Below are positions 1 to 7,610 of a DNA stretch of 64,000 nt, in pieces. Numbering within the stretch: the first letter of the stretch is position 1; each line of letters begins with the position of its first letter. Position numbers and translations under genes: made by a program. Source of the stretch: Xanthobacter autotrophicus (GTDB lineage: Bacteria > Pseudomonadota > Alphaproteobacteria > Rhizobiales > Xanthobacteraceae); contig NZ_VAUP01000035.1 of NCBI RefSeq assembly GCF_005871085.1, forward strand, positions 186,001-250,000. The letters are read 5' to 3'. The notes under the pieces were generated by a model. It was given only the letters and a program-made list of their open reading frames with translations, searched no databases and was not told the origin of the DNA.

Positions 1-369
1 GAGGGCAATGGCCGCATCGCTCAGCGGCACGCCGGCCGGCACGGGAAGATAAAGGTCGCGGCGCGCATCCATGCCCTGGAGCACCACCGGCCCGTCGATG
101 CCGAGATCGGACAGGGTGTAGGAGCGCGTCACCCGCGTGTCCGCCGCCCGCTCCTGAATGGCGGAGACGATCGGGTCCGCCGTCTGCGCCATGGCGGGAG
201 CCGCGCCGAGCAGGCCGGCCAAAAGACCGGGGAGAAGGCCGGCCGGCAGCAGCACCGCCGCGAGCCGGGCAGCGAGTGGGCGGGCCGCCCCTCGGCCAGC
301 CACGGCGCGGCCCAGCGCCGAAGGGACGGCGAGCGGGGGAGCTGGCGCGAAAGCGGAATGGTGTCTCAT
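1..369 (-). CDS. BcsB-like polysaccharide synthase periplasmic subunit (partial, N-terminus)
   Basis: The first 123 codons are visible and the gene runs off the left edge. The protein starts MRHHSAFAP and has a long hydrophobic stretch ending in an AMAQ-type signal cleavage site near residue 65. A mature region follows with YTLSDLGIDGPVVLQGMD and then LPVPAGVPLSDA. This pattern of a beta-rich segment opening with a leucine-glycine dyad and 'LxG' resembles the N-terminus of cellulose synthase BcsB-type periplasmic subunits. The start ATG lies 1 nt after the wecB stop, so the two are probably one operon. The family call rests on a short stretch and is tentative; signal peptide and export are clear. 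Confidence 0.55.
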   Translation of the reverse strand, partial: MRHHSAFAPAPPLAVPSALGRAVAGRGAARPLAARLAAVLLPAGLLPGLLAGLLGAAPAMAQTADPIVSAIQERAADTRVTRSYTLSDLGIDGPVVLQGMDARRDLYLPVPAGVPLSDAAIAL

Positions 370-370
370 G

Positions 371-1630
371 TCAGTCTCTCACGAGCATGGCGGCGAGGCC
401 GGCCGGACGCCGGGGCGCAGGCACAGCGGAGGGGAAGGCGGGGGCTACGGAAAGCGGTGAGAATTCCTCCACCGGCCGTCCGCACAGGCAGTCGAGGATG
501 CGGCGGCACGCCTGCCCGTCGCCATAGGGATTGATGCGGCCGCTATAGGCGACATAGGCGTCGGGATCATCCAGCAGCCGCGTGACGGCGGTGACGATGG
601 CGGCGCGGGCGGTGCCAACCAGCTCCACCGTGCCCGCCTCCACCGCCTCCGGCCGCTCGGTCACCTCGCGCATGACCAGCACCGGCTTGCCCAGCGCCGG
701 CGCCTCCTCCTGCACGCCACCGGAATCAGTGAGGACCAGGTGGGCGCGCTGCAGCAGCCGCTGGAACGGCAGGTAATCGAGGGGCGGCACCAGATGGATG
801 TTGGCCCGTCCGGCCAGTTCCTCGGTGACAGGGCCGCGCACATTGGGGTTGAGGTGCACCGGATAGACGATCTCCACGTCGGACCGCCCGGCGATCTCAG
901 CCAGCGCCGCGCAGATGGAGCGGAAGCCGTCGCCGAAATTCTCGCGGCGGTGGCCGGTGACGAGAAGGATGCGCTTAGCGGGATCAAGCGCCGGCAGCGC
1001 CCGGTCGAGGGCGGCGGCCAGCGCCGGGTCGTCATCGATGCGCGCCTGGGTCGCCTGAAGGGCGTCGATCACCGTGTTGCCGGTGACCACCACCCGGCCG
1101 GCGAGCCGCTCGGCGGCCAGGTTTTGCCCGGCGCCAGCGGTGGGCGCGAAAAGAAAGTCGGCGACCAGATCCACCACCCGGCGGTTCATCTCCTCCGGGA
1201 AGGGCTGGGTCAGATCATAGGTGCGCAGGCCCGCTTCCACATGGCCCACCGGGATGCGGCGATGGAAGGCGGCCAGCGCCGCCGCCATGGCGGTGGTGGT
1301 GTCGCCATGCACCAGCACGCGGTCGGGCTGAACCTGCGCCAGCACATGATCGAGGCCGGTGAGCGCACTGGCGGCAAGGCCGCTGAGCCCCTGATTGTGC
1401 GCCATGAGGGAAAGGTCGAATTCGGGGCGGATGTCGAACAGGCGCAGCACCGGGTCCAGCATTTCGCGGTGCTGGCCGGTGACGCAGACCATCGATGCGA
1501 TCCCCGGCGCCCCCGCGAGGGTGCGGACCAGCGGCGCCATCTTGATGGCCTCCGGCCGCGTGCCGAAGATCGACAGAATTTTCAAGCGCGTCCCCGGTGA
1601 TTCGATTTTTTGACGGTCGCACGAACCCAT
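371..1630 (-). CDS. wecB: UDP-N-acetylglucosamine 2-epimerase (non-hydrolysing)
   Basis: Cytosolic enzyme interconverting UDP-GlcNAc and UDP-ManNAc, the donor for ManNAc-containing surface glycans. The N-terminal signature FGTRPEAIKMAPL is at residues 22-34, followed by VTGQHREM, the VHGDTTTAMAAALAAFH segment, the HVEAGLRT loop, TGHRRENFG and a C-terminal TDSGGVQEEAPALGKP motif, all typical of the GT-B fold epimerase. Length (419 aa) is slightly long. The first 15 residues are not conserved-looking, and a TTG at 1585 just before KILSIFGTRPE is an alternative start. It is followed with a 1-nt gap by an exported BcsB-like gene, so its product probably feeds an exopolysaccharide rather than only peptidoglycan or LPS side reactions. 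Confidence 0.93.
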   Translation of the reverse strand: MGSCDRQKIESPGTRLKILSIFGTRPEAIKMAPLVRTLAGAPGIASMVCVTGQHREMLDPVLRLFDIRPEFDLSLMAHNQGLSGLAASALTGLDHVLAQVQPDRVLVHGDTTTAMAAALAAFHRRIPVGHVEAGLRTYDLTQPFPEEMNRRVVDLVADFLFAPTAGAGQNLAAERLAGRVVVTGNTVIDALQATQARIDDDPALAAALDRALPALDPAKRILLVTGHRRENFGDGFRSICAALAEIAGRSDVEIVYPVHLNPNVRGPVTEELAGRANIHLVPPLDYLPFQRLLQRAHLVLTDSGGVQEEAPALGKPVLVMREVTERPEAVEAGTVELVGTARAAIVTAVTRLLDDPDAYVAYSGRINPYGDGQACRRILDCLCGRPVEEFSPLSVAPAFPSAVPAPRRPAGLAAMLVRD

Positions 1631-1810
1631 ACTGTCAAGATCAAGTTTTTAGCACTGCCGCCACATGAAACGCAATTTACCGTCGGATTGGCGCCGACGG
1701 GTCGGGCGAGGAAAGGTGCGGGGGGTATCGTGAGACCGCAGATCGCCCCGCCCTCCTGCTCACGCACTGTGAACCCGGAAGGTTGAGCGACACTTAAGCC
1801 CAAATTCTTT

Positions 1811-1829
1811 ATTTCGCAAAATGCGAAAT
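1811..1829. terminator. Perfect 8-bp stem hairpin after tlpA
   Basis: ATTTCGCA, a 3-nt A loop, then TGCGAAAT form a perfect inverted repeat 35 nt past the tlpA stop, in an AT-rich patch. The stem is AT-rich and no long T-run follows on the minus strand, so it could be a weak terminator or an operator in the wecB-tlpA spacer. Confidence 0.35.
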
Positions 1830-1863
1830 CATTGGCTGGCGCGGCGTCTCCGCACCAGTCCCC

Positions 1864-2679
1864 TCAGCGCACCGGTGCCGAGGCCTTCGAGGGCGAGAGC
1901 GCGGCGCGCACCAGGGCCTCGGCGTCTGGCCCCCCCCAGTTGGCCGGTCCGGCGAGGAAGCCCATCTCACAGCCGTCGCGGTCCACGATGAGCGTCGTGG
2001 GCAGGCCGAAACCCCGGCCAGCCCCGCGCAGGGCCTGGAAGGTCCTGGTTGCCGGATCGGCATAGAAGACGAGGCTCTTCACCCCGATCTCGTTGAGGAA
2101 GGCGCGCGGCTTCTCCGGATCGCGGGTGTCGAGATTGACCGCAACCACCTCGAAGTCCGGCCCGCCGAGGGTCGCCTGGAGCTGGTCGAGATCCGGCATC
2201 TCCTTGCGGCAGGGCACGCACCAGGTCGCCCAAAGATTCAGCAGCACCACCCGGCCCCTGAAATTCGCCAGCGTCACCTCCTTGCCCTTGCCGTCGGCGA
2301 AGGCCAACGGCGGCAGGCGGCGCGGCTCGGTGGCGACGGCAAAGGCCGCGAGGTCGCCCTTGACCAGCGGCGCGAGCGCGCGGGCGCGCTCCACCGTGCC
2401 CTGGCATGCTGCATCGGCCACCTTGGACGAAGCCGGCTCCGCGGCAGGCGCGGAGGTGACCTCAGGCGCCTGTGCATTGCCGGGGAGGCGGTTCATCCCG
2501 TATAGGGCGAGCGCGCCGGCAACGGCGCCCGCCAGCGTCGCCAGCGCGACGATCGCGACGGTCCGCACGCCGGAGCCGCGCCGCCCCCTGGGAGGCGTCG
2601 CTGCCGGCCCGGTCGCCGTCTCGTCGGTCTCGGTCGCGCGGGGCTGGTCGGCTTCGGTCATCACGAGGGGATCCGTCAT
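1864..2679 (-). CDS. tlpA: TlpA family thiol:disulfide interchange protein
   Basis: Membrane-anchored periplasmic thioredoxin-like protein, expected to reduce cysteines of apocytochromes or Cu-site proteins. One N-terminal transmembrane segment spans about residues 38-62 ([20 protein letters not shown]). The thioredoxin fold starts near residue 120 and carries the active site WCVPC at 153-157, and the cis-Pro loop [12 protein letters not shown] follows. Length 271 aa from the ATG at 2679; an in-frame ATG at 2661 is equally possible. With the 2679 start the gene shares the tetranucleotide CATG (2677-2680) with the oppositely directed argH start, so its promoter must lie inside argH. A tlpA-argH divergent pair is seen in other Hyphomicrobiales. 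Confidence 0.85.
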   Translation of the reverse strand: MTDPLVMTEADQPRATETDETATGPAATPPRGRRGSGVRTVAIVALATLAGAVAGALALYGMNRLPGNAQAPEVTSAPAAEPASSKVADAACQGTVERARALAPLVKGDLAAFAVATEPRRLPPLAFADGKGKEVTLANFRGRVVLLNLWATWCVPCRKEMPDLDQLQATLGGPDFEVVAVNLDTRDPEKPRAFLNEIGVKSLVFYADPATRTFQALRGAGRGFGLPTTLIVDRDGCEMGFLAGPANWGGPDAEALVRAALSPSKASAPVR

Positions 2680-4066
2680 GAGCAACAAGATGTGGGGCGG
2701 GCGCTTTACCTCCGCCCCCGACGCCATCATGGAGGAGATCAACGCCTCCATCGGCTTCGACCAGCGTCTTTATGCGCAGGACATCGCCGGATCCAAGGCC
2801 CATGCGAAGATGCTCGCGGCCCAAGGCATCGTGGCGGCGCAAGATGCCGACAAGATCACGGAGGGTCTAGACACGATCCTGTCAGAGATCGAGGCCGGCA
2901 ATTTCACCTTCAAGCGCGAGCTGGAGGACATCCACATGAACGTGGAGAGCCGCCTCGCCGAGCTGATCGGGGCCTCAGCCGGCCGCCTCCACACTGCCCG
3001 CTCGCGCAACGACCAGGTGGCCACCGACTTCCGCCTCTATGTGCGCGACACGTTGGATGCCCTCGACGCCCAGCTCGCCGATCTGCAGCGGGCGCTGGCG
3101 GAGAAGGCGCTGGCCCATGCCGCCACCGTCATGCCCGGCTTCACCCATCTGCAGACCGCCCAGCCGGTGACCTTCGGCCACCACCTGATGGCCTATGTGG
3201 AGATGGTGGCGCGCGACCGTGGCCGCCTTGCCGATGCCAGGAAGCGCCTGAACGAGTGCCCACTGGGCTCGGCGGCGCTGGCCGGCACCTCGTTCCCCAT
3301 CGACCGGGAGGCCACGGCGAAGGCGCTCGGCTTCGACCGGCCTACCGCCAATTCGCTGGACGCCGTCTCCGACCGCGACTTCGTCATGGAGACGCTCGCC
3401 GCCGCCTCCATCTGCGCGGTGCATCTCTCGCGCTTCGCCGAGGAGGTGGTGATCTGGACCTCGCCGTCCTTCGCCTTGGTGAAGCTCTCGGACAAGTTCA
3501 CCACCGGTTCGTCCATCATGCCGCAGAAGCGCAACCCCGACGCGGCCGAGCTGGTGCGGGCCAAGGCCGGGCGCATCATCGGCGCACTCACCGGCATCCT
3601 GGTGGTGATGAAGGGGCTGCCGCTCGCCTATGCCAAGGACATGCAGGAGGACAAGGAAGGCGCCTTCGACGCCTTCTCGGCCCTCTCCCTGGTGGTGGCG
3701 GCCTCGGCCGGCATGGTGCGCGACATCGTCCCCGACGAGAAGCGCATGGAGAAGGCGGCGGGCCAAGGTTATTCCACCGCCACCGACCTTGCCGACTGGC
3801 TGGTGCGCGCGCTCAACATCCCGTTCCGGGAGGCCCACCACATCACCGGGCGCATCGTGGGGCTCGCCTCCGACCGCGGCATTGCGCTGCACAAGCTGTC
3901 GCTCGACGACATGCAGGGGGTGGACCCGCGGATCACGCAGGATGTGTTCTCGGTGCTGTCCGTGGTGCGCTCCGTGCGCAGCCGGGTGAGCTATGGCGGC
4001 ACCGCGCCGACCCGGGTGCGGGCGCAGGCCAAGCGCTGGCTAAAGAAGCTCGGGGTCCCGGCGTGA
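2678..4066 (+). CDS. argH: Argininosuccinate lyase
   Basis: Last step of arginine synthesis: argininosuccinate to arginine and fumarate, in the cytosol. Starts [10 protein letters not shown] as in most ArgH. Superfamily motifs are intact: SRNDQVATD (109-117), [10 protein letters not shown] (154-163) and the signature [12 protein letters not shown] (277-288) with the catalytic-loop serine. Length 462 aa is normal. Its ATG at 2678 overlaps the tlpA start on the other strand. The order argH, small lipoprotein, lysA downstream is the conserved alphaproteobacterial arrangement. Confidence 0.97.
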   Translation: MSNKMWGGRFTSAPDAIMEEINASIGFDQRLYAQDIAGSKAHAKMLAAQGIVAAQDADKITEGLDTILSEIEAGNFTFKRELEDIHMNVESRLAELIGASAGRLHTARSRNDQVATDFRLYVRDTLDALDAQLADLQRALAEKALAHAATVMPGFTHLQTAQPVTFGHHLMAYVEMVARDRGRLADARKRLNECPLGSAALAGTSFPIDREATAKALGFDRPTANSLDAVSDRDFVMETLAAASICAVHLSRFAEEVVIWTSPSFALVKLSDKFTTGSSIMPQKRNPDAAELVRAKAGRIIGALTGILVVMKGLPLAYAKDMQEDKEGAFDAFSALSLVVAASAGMVRDIVPDEKRMEKAAGQGYSTATDLADWLVRALNIPFREAHHITGRIVGLASDRGIALHKLSLDDMQGVDPRITQDVFSVLSVVRSVRSRVSYGGTAPTRVRAQAKRWLKKLGVPA

Positions 4067-4182
4067 CGCGCCGGCGCGGGTTCCTCTCGTCCCCCATCCT
4101 GCAGCGCGGGAGGCAGGGGCTCGCCTTTGGCGCGGCGCGGGCTATAGTGGCGGCCACCTTTTCCGGAACGGCCCAATCCGCC

Positions 4183-4536
4183 ATGCGCCCCCTTCTCGTC
4201 CCCCTCGCCCTCTGCGGCACCCTCGCCCTCGCGGCGTGTGGCGTGAAGGGACCGCTTGAGCCGCCGCCCGGCGCCCATGCCACGCCCCCGGCCGTCAAGC
4301 CAGCGGCGCAGCAGACGGCCGCGACCTCGGCCAAGCCGGGCACCAAGCCGGGCACCACCACCGCCGACGGTCCCTATATCGCCCCGACCTCGGACGGCGA
4401 GATTCTGGATAGCGCCACGCCCCACGCGGAGTGGCAGAAGAAAAAGGTGGCGCCGGGCGCCACCACCGGGGAATCGCCCCTGCTCAAGGACGTCAAGAAA
4501 CCCGACCAGCCCTTCATCCTCGACGGCCTGCTCTGA
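4183..4536 (+). CDS. lptM: LptM-type small lipoprotein
   Basis: A 117-aa lipoprotein with a 19-residue signal peptide and lipobox LAAC (Cys19), followed by the family signature CGVKGPLEPP. That CGxKGPL motif defines LptM (YifL), an outer-membrane lipoprotein that in E. coli helps assemble the LPS translocon LptD. The rest is Pro/Thr/Ala-rich and low complexity, ending in LKDVKKPDQPFILDGLL. It sits between argH and lysA, its usual place, 116 nt after argH and 92 nt before lysA. It is longer than the E. coli protein because of the C-terminal extension, as is common in alphaproteobacteria. Confidence 0.85.
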   Translation: MRPLLVPLALCGTLALAACGVKGPLEPPPGAHATPPAVKPAAQQTAATSAKPGTKPGTTTADGPYIAPTSDGEILDSATPHAEWQKKKVAPGATTGESPLLKDVKKPDQPFILDGLL

Positions 4537-4628
4537 GGGCGGGCTCGCACAGGTAAAGCCTCGCGCCCTGCGGACGGCCCCCGACCGTCCCGGCCCGAAC
4601 GACAGCGCGCACGGACCGCCCCCTCTCC

Positions 4629-5897
4629 ATGCACCATTTCGATTACCGCAACGGCCGCCTCTTCGCCGAGGACGTGGACCTCACGCCCCTCGCCAGCGAG
4701 GTGCGCACCCCCTTCTATTGCTATTCGAGCGCCACGCTGGAGCGCCACTATCAGGTGTTCATGGAAGCGTTCAGCGGCCGCGACGTGCTGCTGTGCTACG
4801 CCCTGAAGGCCAATTCCAACCAGTCGGTCATCGCCACCCTGGCCCGGCTGGGCGCGGGGGCGGACATCGTCTCCGCCGGCGAGCTGGCGCGCGCCCGCGC
4901 CGCCGGCATATCGAACGAGCGCATCGTCTTCTCCGGCGTCGGCAAGACCCGGGCGGAAATGGCGGCGGCGCTGGATGGCGGCATTCTCTGCTTCAACGTG
5001 GAGAGCGAGCCCGAGCTGGCCGCCCTTTCCGAGGTGGCGACCGCCTTGGGCGTGAGCGCCCCGGTCTCCATCCGCGTCAATCCGGACGTGGACGCCAAGA
5101 CCCACAAGAAGATCTCAACCGGCAAGTCCGCCACCAAGTTCGGCATTCCCATCTCGCGGGCCCGAGAGGTCTATGACTATGCCGCCCGCCTGCCCGGCCT
5201 CGCCATCACCGGCGTGGACATGCACATCGGTAGCCAGATCACCGACATGGCGCCCTTCGACAATGCGGTGACGCTGCTGGCGGAACTGGCGCGCGACCTC
5301 ATGGGCGCCGGCCACAAGCTCCGCCACATGGATCTGGGTGGCGGGCTCGGAGTACCCTACGCCGCCTCCGATCCGGTGCCACCGCCGCCCAGCGCCTATG
5401 CCGAAGTGGTCGGCCGCGCCCTCGGCGACCTGAAGCTGCCCCTCGTGTTCGAGATGGGCCGCATGCTGGTGGCCAATGCCGGTATTCTGGTCACCCAGGT
5501 GATTTACGTGAAGGAGGGCGAGGGCAAGACCTTCGTGGTGGTGGACGCCGCCATGAATGATCTCATCCGTCCCACCCTCTACGAGGCGCACCACGACATC
5601 ATTCCCGTCATCGAACCGGCGGCCGAGGCGCCGCTGGTTGTGGCCGACGTGGTGGGGCCGGTGTGCGAGACCGGCGACTTCCTCGCCCTCGACCGGCCGC
5701 TGCCCCACCTGAAGGCCGGCGACCTTCTGGCGGTGATGACTGCCGGAGCCTACGGCGCGGTGCAGGCCGGCACCTACAACACCCGTCCGCTGGTGCCGGA
5801 AGTGCTGGTGCGCGGCGCGGCGGCGGCGGTGGTGCGGCCACGGGTGGAGGTGGAGGAGCTCATCGCACTCGATCGCCCGGCGCCGTGGCTGGCGTGA
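4629..5897 (+). CDS. lysA: Diaminopimelate decarboxylase
   Basis: PLP-dependent decarboxylation of meso-diaminopimelate to lysine. Alanine racemase-type barrel with the PLP lysine in YALKAN (Lys60). Other family motifs are GAGADIVSAGEL, FSGVGKT, the IGSQI segment with MHIGSQITD, the phosphate loop DLGGGLGVPY, and the C-terminal GPVCETGDFLALDR with the active-site Cys contributed across the dimer. Length 422 aa is typical. Last gene of the argH-lptM-lysA set; the next gene is convergent. Confidence 0.97.
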   Translation: MHHFDYRNGRLFAEDVDLTPLASEVRTPFYCYSSATLERHYQVFMEAFSGRDVLLCYALKANSNQSVIATLARLGAGADIVSAGELARARAAGISNERIVFSGVGKTRAEMAAALDGGILCFNVESEPELAALSEVATALGVSAPVSIRVNPDVDAKTHKKISTGKSATKFGIPISRAREVYDYAARLPGLAITGVDMHIGSQITDMAPFDNAVTLLAELARDLMGAGHKLRHMDLGGGLGVPYAASDPVPPPPSAYAEVVGRALGDLKLPLVFEMGRMLVANAGILVTQVIYVKEGEGKTFVVVDAAMNDLIRPTLYEAHHDIIPVIEPAAEAPLVVADVVGPVCETGDFLALDRPLPHLKAGDLLAVMTAGAYGAVQAGTYNTRPLVPEVLVRGAAAAVVRPRVEVEELIALDRPAPWLA

Positions 5898-5947
5898 CCT
5901 GGTGACGCGTTCTTTTCGGGACGTCTGAAGGCGGCAGGCGCCGGCGC

Positions 5948-7279
5948 TCAGCTCGCCAGACGGCGGTCGGCGATATAGGCGAGCAGCGCCTCTTCCGTCA
6001 TCGGACGTCCGAGGAAGAAGCCCTGCACCTCGTCGCAGGTATCGGCCCTGAGAATGGCCAGCTGGCTCTCGGTCTCCACGCCCTCCGCCACCACCTGCAA
6101 CCCCAGGGCGCGACCAAGGCCGAGGATCGCCTGCACGATGGCCAGGGCGTCCTTGGACTCATCGAGGTCGCCGACGAAGCGCCGGTCGATCTTCAGCGCA
6201 TCGAACGGGAAGGTCCGCAGGTAGCCCAGGGACGAATAGCCGGTGCCGAAGTCGTCCATGGACAGGCGCACGCCCAGGCCCTTCAGGCCAGCCAACACCT
6301 CCAGGGCCTTCTCGGCGTTCTCGATCAGCACGCTCTCGGTGATTTCGAGTTCAAGCCGGTGGGGTGCCACCCGGGTGGACTTGAGCACCGCGTCCACCGT
6401 GTCGACCAGCGCGTCGTTGCGGAACTGCACCACCGACACGTTGACGGAGACATTCAGCTCCGGCAGGCGGGAGATGGTGTCGCACGCCTTGCGCAGCACC
6501 CACTCGCCGATGGGAATGACAAGACCGCTCTTTTCCGCGAGGGGAACGAACGCATCGGGGGCGAGCAACCCCAGTTGGGGGTGGTCCCAGCGGATGAGCG
6601 CCTCGACCCCGAGCAGCTTCAGGGACCGCGCGTCGCAGCGCGGCTGGAACAGCAGGACGAACTCGTCGGCAACGATAGCTCGCCGCAGGTCGCTCTCCAG
6701 CGTCCGCCGACCGCTCATCTCGTCGTTCATGTCGTCGGCGAAATAGGAACAGATCCCAGGGCCTGCAGCCTTGGACTGGACCAGCGCCAGTTCGGCGCAA
6801 CGCACGAGGCCCTCGGCGTCCTCCGCATCGAGCGGAGCGAGGGAAACGCCCATGTTGGCCTGAGGATAGGCCGACGCACCGGAGGGCAGGCCCACGGGGG
6901 CGTTCAGCGCCAACAGCAGCCGCCGGGCCAGGCCGTCCACCGCCTTCGCGTCGCCGACGCCGGTGGCGACGACGACGAACCTCTCCGCATCCACCCGCGC
7001 CACCAAGTCGCGGTCGCGCACGCAACGGCGGATGCGTCGCGCCGTCTCGGCGAGGATGAGATCGCCCGCCGTCGGGCCGAACAACGTGTCGAAATGCGGG
7101 AAATTGTCCAGGTCGAGGCAAAAAACGGCAAGCATCCGCCGGGATTCCTGCGGTGAGCTGAGCGCACCCGCGAGGAATTCAGTCATCAAGAGGCGATTGG
7201 GCAGGCTGGTCACCGGGTCGTGCAGGGCAAGATACTCCGATTTCCAGGGCCCACGCGCTCCATCGTCGGCGTCGCTCAC
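5948..7279 (-). CDS. GGDEF-EAL protein with degenerate GGDEF and intact EAL
   Basis: Cytoplasmic 443-aa protein without membrane or sensory domain. The N-terminal half is a GGDEF domain (LALHDPVTSLPNRLLM; FCLDLDNF) in which the signature site reads VDAERF instead of GGDEF, so cyclase activity is unlikely. The C-terminal EAL domain keeps VEALIRW, the ITESVLIENAE helix, MDDFGTGYSSLGYL, LKIDRRFV and VAEGVET, the metal and catalytic residues of active c-di-GMP phosphodiesterases. The degenerate GGDEF may act as a GTP-sensing regulatory domain, as known in other EAL proteins. Start is GTG at 7279. Expected effect: lowering c-di-GMP, with exopolysaccharide or motility as possible outputs. Confidence 0.9.
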   Translation of the reverse strand: MSDADDGARGPWKSEYLALHDPVTSLPNRLLMTEFLAGALSSPQESRRMLAVFCLDLDNFPHFDTLFGPTAGDLILAETARRIRRCVRDRDLVARVDAERFVVVATGVGDAKAVDGLARRLLLALNAPVGLPSGASAYPQANMGVSLAPLDAEDAEGLVRCAELALVQSKAAGPGICSYFADDMNDEMSGRRTLESDLRRAIVADEFVLLFQPRCDARSLKLLGVEALIRWDHPQLGLLAPDAFVPLAEKSGLVIPIGEWVLRKACDTISRLPELNVSVNVSVVQFRNDALVDTVDAVLKSTRVAPHRLELEITESVLIENAEKALEVLAGLKGLGVRLSMDDFGTGYSSLGYLRTFPFDALKIDRRFVGDLDESKDALAIVQAILGLGRALGLQVVAEGVETESQLAILRADTCDEVQGFFLGRPMTEEALLAYIADRRLAS

Positions 7280-7610
7280 AAGTCACCCACTGCCGATCGT
7301 TGCGATGCCGGACGGCGACGGGGACGCTCCCGGAGGGGCGGCCCATTCAACGGTCGGCACATCCACTCGCCCCCGGCCCCGTCCCGATTGCCATCCTGAT
7401 CGAGGCCGCCGCCAACATGGTGATCCCCGCCCGGCCAAGTGGCAAGAGCCATATCGCCGTCAAGCCTGGTCCCGTCAAGGTCGTATTTTACCATAAGGCA
7501 CCCAGAGGGCGGGAGCGCAGGCCACCATCGCCGGAATGCCAGCGCCCATCGGCGGCCAGACTGGCATCGATTCCCACCCCGTGCCCTTATCCCGCAGGGG
7601 GGCACGTCAC
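7280..7610. other. Gene-free stretch between the GGDEF-EAL gene and pat
   Basis: 331 bp between two minus-strand genes. Short open frames here have no convincing start, no Shine-Dalgarno site and no recognisable product. Two TTGACG hexamers on the minus strand (about 7465-7485) could be part of a promoter for the GGDEF-EAL gene, but no good -10 partner is visible. Confidence 0.4.

Noticed and set aside
2692-4182. Long open frame across argH in another phase
   Set aside because: The argH frame carries all lyase signatures; the other phase becomes real only from 4183, where lptM starts.
7276-7605. 109-codon open frame between the GGDEF-EAL and pat genes
   Set aside because: Arg/Gly/Pro-rich, no ribosome site, and overlaps the GGDEF-EAL start; typical GC-rich chance frame.
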